From an uncultured Oscillospiraceae bacterium (GTDB lineage Bacteria > Bacillota > Clostridia > Oscillospirales > Acutalibacteraceae): DNA of 6,391 nt. The first letter of the stretch is position 1. Every line of letters begins with the position of its first letter. Below are positions 1 through 5,139 of the stretch, piece after piece. The translations under genes and the position numbers were made by a program. The stretch is from NCBI GenBank assembly GCA_900550095.1, contig URRG01000144.1:1-6391 (forward strand). The letters are read 5' to 3'. The notes below the pieces were generated by a model that did no database searches, was not told where the DNA came from, and saw nothing but the letters and a program-made list of their open reading frames with translations.

Positions 1-601
1 GATGCAGGATCTGGGCCTGGATGGTAACGTCCAGGGCGGTGGTGGGCTCGTCGCAGATAAGGATTTTCGGATTGCAGGCCACGGCGATAGCTATGACCAC
101 TCTTTGCCGCATACCGCCGGAAAACTCATGGGGATACTGGGAGAAGCGCCTCTCCGGCTCTGGGATCCCCACATCCCGCAGAATTTCCACCGCGGCCTCC
201 TTCATTTTGCTTTTCGGCATGTCTCCATGAAGCTTCAGCGCTTCACAGATCTGCTTGCCCACCGTTTTCAGCGGGTTCAGGCTGGTCATGGGATCCTGCA
301 GGACCATGGCGATCTCGCCGCCGCGGATCTTTCTCCATTCCTTATCCCGTGTATACTCCGCCAGATTCTTCCCGCCGTACTCGATGCTGCCGGCGGAAAC
401 ATAGCCGTTGGAATCCAAAAGACCCATGAAGGATTTTACAAAAACAGATTTCCCGGAGCCGGATTCTCCCACGATAGCCAGGCTTTCGCTCTTGTAGAGA
501 TCCAGGGAAACGCCCCGGATGGCATGCAGGATCTTCCCCCGCAGGTTAAATTTTACTTCCAGATCCTTGACAGAGAGGATCACTTCCCGTTTCGTATCCA
601 T
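1..601 (-). CDS. oppD: Oligopeptide/dipeptide ABC transporter ATP-binding protein, OppD/DppD type (C-terminal part outside window)
   Basis: Cytoplasmic ATPase that powers peptide import through the two permeases encoded just upstream. Reading the minus strand from ATG at 601 gives 200 codons with no stop before the left edge. Visible motifs are Walker A GESGSGKS (residues 45-52), Q-loop in VLQDPMTSLNP (Gln102), ABC signature FSGGMRQR (160-167) and Walker B ILICDEP (180-186, catalytic Glu185), followed by the D-loop TTALD. The PHEFSGGMRQR...DEPTTALDVTIQAQIL run is typical of the OppD/DppD subfamily. The switch His and the C-terminal oligopeptide-transporter extension usual in this roughly 320-350-residue family lie beyond the window. 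The start is supported by GGAGGG at 613-608, six bases before the ATG. The gene begins 12 bp after the oppC stop, so it is co-transcribed. A partner OppF-type ATPase may follow outside the window. Substrate cannot be read from this subunit. Confidence 0.96.
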   Translation of the reverse strand, partial: MDTKREVILSVKDLEVKFNLRGKILHAIRGVSLDLYKSESLAIVGESGSGKSVFVKSFMGLLDSNGYVSAGSIEYGGKNLAEYTRDKEWRKIRGGEIAMVLQDPMTSLNPLKTVGKQICEALKLHGDMPKSKMKEAAVEILRDVGIPEPERRFSQYPHEFSGGMRQRVVIAIAVACNPKILICDEPTTALDVTIQAQILH

Positions 602-607
602 CGCGTT

Positions 608-613
608 CCCTCC
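608..613 (-). promoter_or_regulatory. Ribosome-binding site of oppD
   Basis: The minus strand reads GGAGGG, six bases upstream of the ATG at 601 and immediately after the oppC stop codon (616-614). It fixes the ATPase start and shows that the gap between the two genes is essentially only a translation signal. Confidence 0.85.
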
Positions 614-1612
614 TTATCTGTGGTTTTTGGGATCCGCCGCGTCCGCAAAGGCGTTTCCTACAATATAGAACGAAATGGTGACGATGGAAAGCACCACTGT
701 GGGGAAAATGAGCTGGTAACGGAGAGCCGGATCCATCATGAGCTTGCGACCCTCGTTGATCAGGTTGCCCAGGGAGGGCGTATACGTGGGAACGCCCAGG
801 CCGATATATGTAATGAACACCTCATTGGAAATAGCCGAGGGGATGGTCAGGGCAATGCGCAGCATGATGACCGAGACCAGATAGGGCAGCAGGTTCCGGA
901 AGATGATCCGGAAGGTAGTAGTTCCCAGGCAGCGGGACGCCAGGTTGTAGTCCCGGTCCCGTATGATGAGGATCTGGTTGCGCACAAACCGGGCCATCTG
1001 CAGCCAGCTTGTCAGGCACATGGCAAAAATCAGGGTAGAAATGCTGGGCCGCATGATATAGGAAATCAGGATCAAAAGAATTGTCTGGGGGATATTATCA
1101 AATACATTGTAAAGCTCTGTGAAAAGGAAATCCAGTTTTCGCACATAGCCCCAGAGAACGCCCACCAGGATACCCAGGACGATCTCCACGCCCGCCACCG
1201 CAAAGCCTATGAAAAGGGATGTGCGGGTAGCGCTCCAGATGCGGCTCCACATATCGCGGCCAATGGAATCCGTCCCGAACCAGAATTCCCCATTGGGCGA
1301 AAGGTTCGAGAGCCTCTCCCCGCCGGCGTCTTCATAGATCAAAAGAGGATCCTTCTGATTGGGCAGGATGGGCTGGATAAAGGTGAACAGAAGCAGGATC
1401 ACCACCACAAACACAAAGAAGACGGCTACTTTGTTCTTCTTGAAGGCCTGGAAGGTGCTGCGCCAGTAGGAATAGTTGGAGTATCCCCCCCGCTCGGCGT
1501 CCGCCGCGTCGTGATGGGCGAAGGCGAAGGCCTCTTCCGGGGAGAAGGAGGCTTTCATATGCGCTTCCATGCTTTCCTGCAGAAGCTTGGTTTTCTTGTT
1601 CCGGTATGCCAT
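614..1612 (-). CDS. oppC: Peptide ABC transporter permease, OppC/DppC type
   Basis: Inner-membrane permease, 332 residues, forming the transport channel with the OppB-type partner. A hydrophilic N-terminal tail of about 60 residues, with an acidic/Ala/His-rich stretch near 25-42, precedes the first membrane helix (about 63-84). Hallmarks of the OppC group are FGTDSIGRDMWSR at 112-124 followed by an ARTSL-like turn into helix 2 (about 131-157), an EAA-type coupling loop at about 221-243 (DYNLASRCLG...LLP) that contacts the ATPase, and an end resembling the usual GDxLRDxLDP (here NAFADAADPK, 320-329). Further hydrophobic segments lie near 165-187, 188-207, 243-262 and 301-319, giving about six helices in all. 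The ATG lies 2 bp after the oppB stop, with GGAGG embedded in the last oppB codons, so translation is probably coupled. The cytoplasmic tail is longer than in E. coli OppC. Family assignment is firm; substrate is not readable here. Confidence 0.96.
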   Translation of the reverse strand: MAYRNKKTKLLQESMEAHMKASFSPEEAFAFAHHDAADAERGGYSNYSYWRSTFQAFKKNKVAVFFVFVVVILLLFTFIQPILPNQKDPLLIYEDAGGERLSNLSPNGEFWFGTDSIGRDMWSRIWSATRTSLFIGFAVAGVEIVLGILVGVLWGYVRKLDFLFTELYNVFDNIPQTILLILISYIMRPSISTLIFAMCLTSWLQMARFVRNQILIIRDRDYNLASRCLGTTTFRIIFRNLLPYLVSVIMLRIALTIPSAISNEVFITYIGLGVPTYTPSLGNLINEGRKLMMDPALRYQLIFPTVVLSIVTISFYIVGNAFADAADPKNHR

Positions 1613-1614
1613 TC

Positions 1615-2640
1615 TCAGCGCGCCTCCTCTTTCTTACCCAGTTTGATGCGGGGATCCGCAATGCTCATGAGAATATCGCCCAGGATCAGGGCCAGGATGC
1701 TGATCACGGAATAGATCAGCACCAGCGCCTGCACCATGGTATTGTCCTGGCGCTGGATCACGTTTACAAGAAGGCCGCCCATGCCGGGGATGCTGTAAAG
1801 GCTTTCCACATAAATAGAACCCATCATAGTAAAAAGGATGGAACCCGGCAGATACTGGATCATGGGGACAAAGGCGTTCCGGAACACATGGCGGAACATG
1901 ATCCCCGAGCTGCTCACACCCTTGGCCCGGGCCAGCTGCACATAATCCTTGTTGATCTCATCCGTCATGTACCGGCGCAGCCACATGGCGTAATAGGCGA
2001 TATTGCCCAGGGCCAGGGACACCACCGGAAGGATCCATGTGGCGTAGTTGTTTTTGTTGAAGAGAGTCGGGATGCCGAACAGATCCGTCCCATAAAGCTG
2101 GATAAAAAGATAATACACCGCCGCGGGGACCGCCTGAATGACGACGATGAAGACCGTCCCCAGTTTTTCCCAGATGGTGGCGAAAAACATCCCCACCGAA
2201 TCCAGACATTTGCGCAGTGCCGTCTTCTTGGCGAGGGAGGGCACACCCTTTTTCTGCTTCACCAGAGACGCCAGAGCCATACCCACGCCCAGAGGGATCC
2301 CCACCAGCAGGCTCAGGCCTACGGAGAGAAGGCCCAGCTCGATGGATATGGGCGCTTTTTCCGCAATGATCTGCGTGATGGGAACGTTCACACGGTAGAT
2401 CAGAGAGGTCCCCAGATCACCCTGGAAAACGCCGCTGATAAAATTCCACAGCTGCACAGGAAGAGGATCCAGAAGGCCCATACTGGTCAGGCTGGCCTGG
2501 ATCTGCCCCGGGCTCAGCTTGTCGTAGTTGGGAAAATACCCCTCTATGGGCATAAGCCGCAGCAGCGAGAATATGATGGTGATGACGATTGCCAATGTGA
2601 CCAGCGACCGCAGCAGACGCTTGGCAATGTATTTTAGCAT
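1615..2640 (-). CDS. oppB: Peptide ABC transporter permease, OppB/DppB type
   Basis: Inner-membrane permease, 341 residues, partner of the OppC-type subunit. It opens with MLKYIAKRLLRSLVTL, the usual OppB start running directly into membrane helix 1 (about 9-30). A conserved extracytoplasmic segment follows, containing GDLGTSL (74-80). Helices lie near 98-124, 158-182, 200-220, 258-280 and 303-327. The ATPase-coupling EAA loop is at about 232-259 (DYVQLARAKGVS...RNAFVP), and the OppB signature SIPGMGG at 283-289. The family is usually about 305-320 residues; the extra length lies between helices 2 and 3 (about 126-157, Lys-rich), seen in other Gram-positive members. An in-frame ATG 15 codons upstream (2685) exists, but AAAGGAG at 2655-2649 sits 8 bases before the ATG at 2640, and the shorter protein has the normal N terminus. 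It is separated from the binding-protein gene by 336 bp and from oppC by 2 bp. Confidence 0.96.
   Translation of the reverse strand: MLKYIAKRLLRSLVTLAIVITIIFSLLRLMPIEGYFPNYDKLSPGQIQASLTSMGLLDPLPVQLWNFISGVFQGDLGTSLIYRVNVPITQIIAEKAPISIELGLLSVGLSLLVGIPLGVGMALASLVKQKKGVPSLAKKTALRKCLDSVGMFFATIWEKLGTVFIVVIQAVPAAVYYLFIQLYGTDLFGIPTLFNKNNYATWILPVVSLALGNIAYYAMWLRRYMTDEINKDYVQLARAKGVSSSGIMFRHVFRNAFVPMIQYLPGSILFTMMGSIYVESLYSIPGMGGLLVNVIQRQDNTMVQALVLIYSVISILALILGDILMSIADPRIKLGKKEEAR
1623..1627 (-). promoter_or_regulatory. Ribosome-binding site of oppC inside the oppB 3' end
   Basis: The minus strand reads GGAGG within the final Glu-Glu-Ala codons of oppB, 10 bases before the oppC ATG (1612-1610). The oppB stop (1617-1615) lies between signal and start. 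This supports translational coupling of the two permeases and a roughly 1:1 output. Confidence 0.7.
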
Positions 2641-2648
2641 AGCACCGG

Positions 2649-2655
2649 CTCCTTT
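2649..2655 (-). promoter_or_regulatory. Ribosome-binding site deciding the oppB start
   Basis: The minus strand reads AAAGGAG, 8 bases before the ATG at 2640. It favours this start over the in-frame ATG at 2685, which would add 15 hydrophilic residues before the normal OppB N terminus. Confidence 0.8.
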
Positions 2656-2691
2656 TCGATAGTATCGCTCCCCTTGCGGGGCCATCGGATT

Positions 2692-2723
2692 TCTGTTTCA
2701 CAGTTTCACGGTTTTACAGTTTC
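2692..2723. repeat. Four-copy 8-bp tandem repeat
   Basis: On the plus strand four consecutive octamers read TCTGTTTC, ACAGTTTC, ACGGTTTT and ACAGTTTC. The second and fourth are identical and the others differ from them at two positions each. The array lies in the oppB leader, about 50 bp before its start. Octamer periodicity makes a protein-coding origin unlikely. It could be a slippage array or part of a dispersed repeat. Confidence 0.65.
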
Positions 2724-2772
2724 GCATCTGTCTTTCCCTGGCGAACGGTCCGCCCGCCTTTTCATCCGCCGG

Positions 2773-2859
2773 GGCACAGAGTTTACGAGCCCATACGAAT
2801 CCATATGTACGCCTGCGCGCTGCGCCTTTCTGCTCGTGTGGGTTCGTAAACCTTGTGCC
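2773..2859 (+). repeat. Long imperfect inverted repeat (26-bp arms, 35-base spacer)
   Basis: The left arm at 2773-2798 and right arm at 2834-2859 pair at 22 of 26 positions by Watson-Crick rules. Of the other four, three would be G-U pairs in plus-strand RNA (positions 7, 17 and 22 of the arm), leaving one A-C mismatch. In minus-strand RNA only one of the four is a wobble and three are mismatches. The 35-base spacer has a small GCGC-GCT-GCGC hairpin at 2815-2825 as apex. Left-arm bases 2773-2779 (GGCACAG) can also pair with CTGTGCC at 2868-2874, an alternative fold. No transposase or terminal gene is present. It could be a palindromic mobile repeat (REP or MITE-like) or a structured RNA; the sequence alone does not decide. 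Confidence 0.75.
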
Positions 2860-2921
2860 TGCCGCGCCTGTGCCGGAGATGCGCATCCCCCGCGCCGGGG
2901 AACTGTTTGAAAACGGGAACG

Positions 2922-2942
2922 GGGCGGAGGTATTCTCCGCCC
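2922..2942 (-). terminator. Terminator-like hairpin after the binding-protein gene (attenuator or mRNA 3' stabiliser)
   Basis: On the minus strand GGGCGGAG and CTCCGCCC form a perfect 8-bp stem around the loop AATAC, starting 34 bases past the binding-protein stop. The downstream tract is poor: CGTTCCCG then TTTT at 2913-2910, so no run of Us directly follows the stem. Partial termination or 3'-end protection is more likely than full termination, since the permeases needed for transport lie downstream. Such stems between binding-protein and permease genes are common in ABC operons and raise the amount of binding protein. Confidence 0.5.
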
Positions 2943-2976
2943 TTCTTCCCGCCGGGAACTCCCGGAGCATCTGTCG

Positions 2977-4881
2977 TTATTTTTCCGCCTGGGTCTTTTC
3001 CCTGCCGGCCTTCCATTCCTCATAGGCCTTATTGTATTCTTCCTCGCTCATGGATTTTTCCATCAGCTTTTTGCCCTTGTAGCGGTGAATGGCGACGCCG
3101 TAAGGCGCATACTGCCCATCGAAGGGGTTCAGAGTAGAGGCGATGTAATTGCCTCCGTCCAGGGAATAGGGGACCACGATGGCGTGATTCAGAAGGATAG
3201 CCTCCGCCTCGGCAAAGAGGGTATAGCGCTTTTCGATATCCGAGACCTCGTTCTTGGCCTCATCGATCTTGGCGTAATACTCATCCAAAACAGCCTTAGT
3301 GGAGCTGTCCTCGCTCTTATCCACAAAATTGTAGCTGTTATCCGTCTCAAAGGGAACCGTCCAGGTCTCGGGATCCTCGTAGTCACAGCCCCAGTTGCAC
3401 TTCATCAGGGCGTACTTGCCGCTGCGGCGGACAGCGCCCAGGAAATCGGTGGAGGGGCCCGCCTCGCAGACGACGTCGATGAAGTCGCTTCCCAAAACCT
3501 CTTCCAGCTGCTGCTCTATAACGGTGCATTCCTTATCCCAGTCGGTAACCTGAGGGTTATACGTAAAGAGCACCTTGACGGGGAAGGTGGCCCCGGCGGC
3601 CTCCAGCTCCTTCTTGGCTGCGTCTCTGTACTCCTTGGCTTTCGCTTCGTCGTAGGAATCCCCCTCCGTATATGCCTTCAAAGGCTCCAGAAGAGTATAA
3701 TCCGTCCCGTTCACGGCGCAGAAATCGGGAGGCGTAATGGTGTTGATGATCATGGAATCCGCGTTCTGGGGATTCGATACCTTCTTGGCCTCCACCCTGT
3801 TCAGCGCCGCCATGACGGCCTTGCGGAAATTCTCGTTGTTTACGGCGAGCTTCCAGTTTTCCGGCTCATAGGCGCTGTCGAATTTGGGGTCGAAGTTGAA
3901 GGCGAAGAAATAGGAATAGGAAGCATCCGCACGGGTGGGATGCACCACGTCCGCCGTCTCGCTGTCGTTCATCCAGCTGTCCAGAATCTGGGAGCCGATG
4001 GTGGCCTCATTCGTTTCGCCGCGCTTGAACATCTCAGGCGCCAGGGTAGTGGCCTCCGCGTTGTAGGTGGCCACTATCTGCTCGATATATACCTTGTCCT
4101 TATCCCAGTAAAGGGGGTTCTTGGTGAGAACGCGCTGGGTCTGGGGAGAGAGCTCGCTGAGATAGTACGCTCCGCAGTAAAGGAGCTTGGTGTTGTCGGT
4201 GCCGAAAAGATCGCCGCACTCCGTAAGGAAGGGCTCGTACACCGGCAGATAGCACCCATAAGAAAGAACCGTCAGGAAATAAGGCGTGGCCTTTTCCAGG
4301 GTATACTGCAGGGTATGGTCGTCCAAAGCCTTGACGCCCACATCCTCAAACTTGACCTCTTCCACCTTTTCGATGGGATTGCCTTCCTCGTCCACGGTCT
4401 TCTTCCCATTGTCGCTGACCACCAGATAGGTGGTATACGCCAGGTACTCGGAGGCGTTCTTGACGATGCCCTCATACATATAGTTGGTGGTGGATTCGTT
4501 CTTCGCATCCAGGGCGTATTTGGCGGCCGCCACAAAATCGTTTGCGGTGACGTCGGCAACCTCCGCGCCGGTATTATCCACCCACTTCACGTCGTCGCGG
4601 AGATGGAACGTCCAGGTAATCTGGTCCTCGGATTCCCAGCTCTCGGCAATAGCAGGCTTGATCCCGCCGAATTCGTCGTACTCCACCAGGCAGTCGATGA
4701 AGTTGGCGGCTTCGCTCATCTCGTTTGTGTTGCCCGTTACCAAGTAATTCAGGGTGGTCACCTCACCGGAATACAGATACCGGTAGGTATTGGAGGTATC
4801 CCCCGTATTGTTCCCCTGGCAGGAGGTCAGCATGCCCAGCAGCATGACTGCGCTCAAAAGCAGAGAAAGCGCTCTTTTCAT
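2977..4881 (-). CDS. Peptide ABC transporter substrate-binding lipoprotein (SBP_bac_5 / OppA family)
   Basis: Extracytoplasmic lipid-anchored receptor that delivers peptides to the permeases encoded downstream; 634 residues. The N terminus is a lipoprotein signal: MKR, hydrophobic LSLLLSAVMLLGM, then lipobox LTSC with Cys21 as the anchor, followed by a Gly/Asn/Thr linker. Family features include PAIAESWE (76-83), TFHLRDDVKW (91-100) with DVTANDFVAAAKYAL (110-124), NTITPP (380-385) and a WGCDYEDPETW block (497-507) matching the usual W-x-A-D-Y-x-D-P but with Cys for Ala. At 634 residues it is longer than the common 500-550; a charged insertion lies near 155-178 and a Lys/Glu-rich tail after 603. 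The mature protein has nine Cys besides Cys21. The ATG at 4881 is preferred over 4890 because AGAGG lies 9 bases before it. The frame stays open to 5115, but that would bury the signal peptide. Peptide substrate is inferred from context only. Confidence 0.95.
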   Translation of the reverse strand: MKRALSLLLSAVMLLGMLTSCQGNNTGDTSNTYRYLYSGEVTTLNYLVTGNTNEMSEAANFIDCLVEYDEFGGIKPAIAESWESEDQITWTFHLRDDVKWVDNTGAEVADVTANDFVAAAKYALDAKNESTTNYMYEGIVKNASEYLAYTTYLVVSDNGKKTVDEEGNPIEKVEEVKFEDVGVKALDDHTLQYTLEKATPYFLTVLSYGCYLPVYEPFLTECGDLFGTDNTKLLYCGAYYLSELSPQTQRVLTKNPLYWDKDKVYIEQIVATYNAEATTLAPEMFKRGETNEATIGSQILDSWMNDSETADVVHPTRADASYSYFFAFNFDPKFDSAYEPENWKLAVNNENFRKAVMAALNRVEAKKVSNPQNADSMIINTITPPDFCAVNGTDYTLLEPLKAYTEGDSYDEAKAKEYRDAAKKELEAAGATFPVKVLFTYNPQVTDWDKECTVIEQQLEEVLGSDFIDVVCEAGPSTDFLGAVRRSGKYALMKCNWGCDYEDPETWTVPFETDNSYNFVDKSEDSSTKAVLDEYYAKIDEAKNEVSDIEKRYTLFAEAEAILLNHAIVVPYSLDGGNYIASTLNPFDGQYAPYGVAIHRYKGKKLMEKSMSEEEYNKAYEEWKAGREKTQAEK

Positions 4882-4890
4882 GGTGTTCAT

Positions 4891-4896
4891 CCTCTC
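4891..4896 (-). promoter_or_regulatory. Ribosome-binding site deciding the binding-protein start
   Basis: The minus strand reads GAGAGG directly against an ATG at 4890 and 9 bases before the ATG at 4881. Zero spacing cannot serve the first ATG, so 4881 is the likely start. The two differ by only three residues (Met-Asn-Thr). Confidence 0.6.
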
Positions 4897-4987
4897 TATG
4901 AATTGATATATCGATGAATCCCGTCTGCGAAACTCCATCCCTTGATTCCTAATACACGCAGCCGGAAAACAAGGTCCCCAAAATGTA

Positions 4988-5009
4988 CGGCGCACGGCAT
5001 ACAGCGCCG
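4988..5009 (-). terminator. Weak hairpin with short U-run downstream of the epimerase gene
   Basis: On the minus strand CGGCGC and GCGCCG pair as a 6-bp stem around a 10-base loop, followed by TACATTTT. It lies about 130 bases past the epimerase stop. Stem and U-run are both short, so it is at best a weak terminator or attenuator and may be chance. Confidence 0.25.
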
Positions 5010-5139
5010 GATATACTTTCACGCCCCGAAAGGCCCTCAATTCCTTCTTTGTTATGTGCGGCGCCCGGCTCCATGCTCCAGACTTCTGCGGCCCATACGG
5101 GCAAGCAACGGCCATGCCGAACGTTCCCGCTTCCCCGGA

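Larger units (their letters stand above)
2641..2976. other. Structured intergenic region between the binding-protein gene and oppB
   Basis: The 336 bp hold no credible gene; short open frames here have no ribosome-binding site and overlap one another on both strands. In transcript order the region contains a small GC hairpin (2965-2952, 5-bp stem, AGTT loop), a terminator-like stem (2942-2922), another GC hairpin (2900-2888, 5-bp stem, 3-base loop), a 10-bp perfect palindrome GATGCGCATC (2878-2887), a long imperfect inverted repeat (2773-2859), a four-copy 8-bp tandem repeat (2692-2723), a CCCC-GCAA-GGGG tetraloop hairpin (2681-2670) and an 11-bp dyad CGATAGTATCG (2657-2667) abutting the oppB ribosome-binding site. 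No convincing sigma-A promoter was seen. The likely role is to set different expression levels of binding protein and membrane components, possibly after insertion of a repeat element; both are inference. Confidence 0.6.
4882..5139 (-). other. Intergenic region between epimerase and binding-protein genes; weak promoter candidate
   Basis: No gene was found in these 258 bp. The binding-protein frame is open through it to 5115 but has no ribosome-binding site or family sequence. A possible promoter on the minus strand is TTGAGG (5040-5035) and TATATC (5015-5010) with a 19-base spacer, which is long. A near-palindrome around GATATATC lies at about 4902-4915, close to the ribosome-binding site. 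No riboswitch, T-box or strong terminator was recognised. Whether the transporter has its own promoter here is unresolved. Confidence 0.35.

Noticed and set aside
2..1714. 570-codon plus-strand open frame opposite oppD and oppC
   Set aside because: It is antisense to two genes with complete ABC motifs; its translation is His/Gln/Gly-rich with no recognisable domain and it arises from the GC-rich codon use of the opposite strand.
2692..2723. CRISPR-like array
   Set aside because: The units are 8 bp with no spacers, so this is a simple tandem repeat and not a CRISPR array; no cas gene is present.
2674..3137. Small open frames in the gap before oppB on both strands
   Set aside because: They run through the inverted repeats and hairpins, overlap each other, lack ribosome-binding sites and resemble no protein family; the repeats explain the sequence better.
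3085..4917. 610-codon plus-strand open frame opposite the binding-protein gene
   Set aside because: Its extent mirrors the minus-strand lipoprotein gene, which has a signal peptide, lipobox and family motifs. The antisense product looks like low-complexity shadow translation.
4882..5115. 78-residue N-terminal extension of the binding protein
   Set aside because: It would place a canonical lipoprotein signal peptide inside the protein and has no ribosome-binding site; the start at 4881 does.
4882..5139. Riboswitch or T-box leader
   Set aside because: No T-box sequence, specifier stem or known aptamer core was recognised, and only one weak hairpin precedes the gene.
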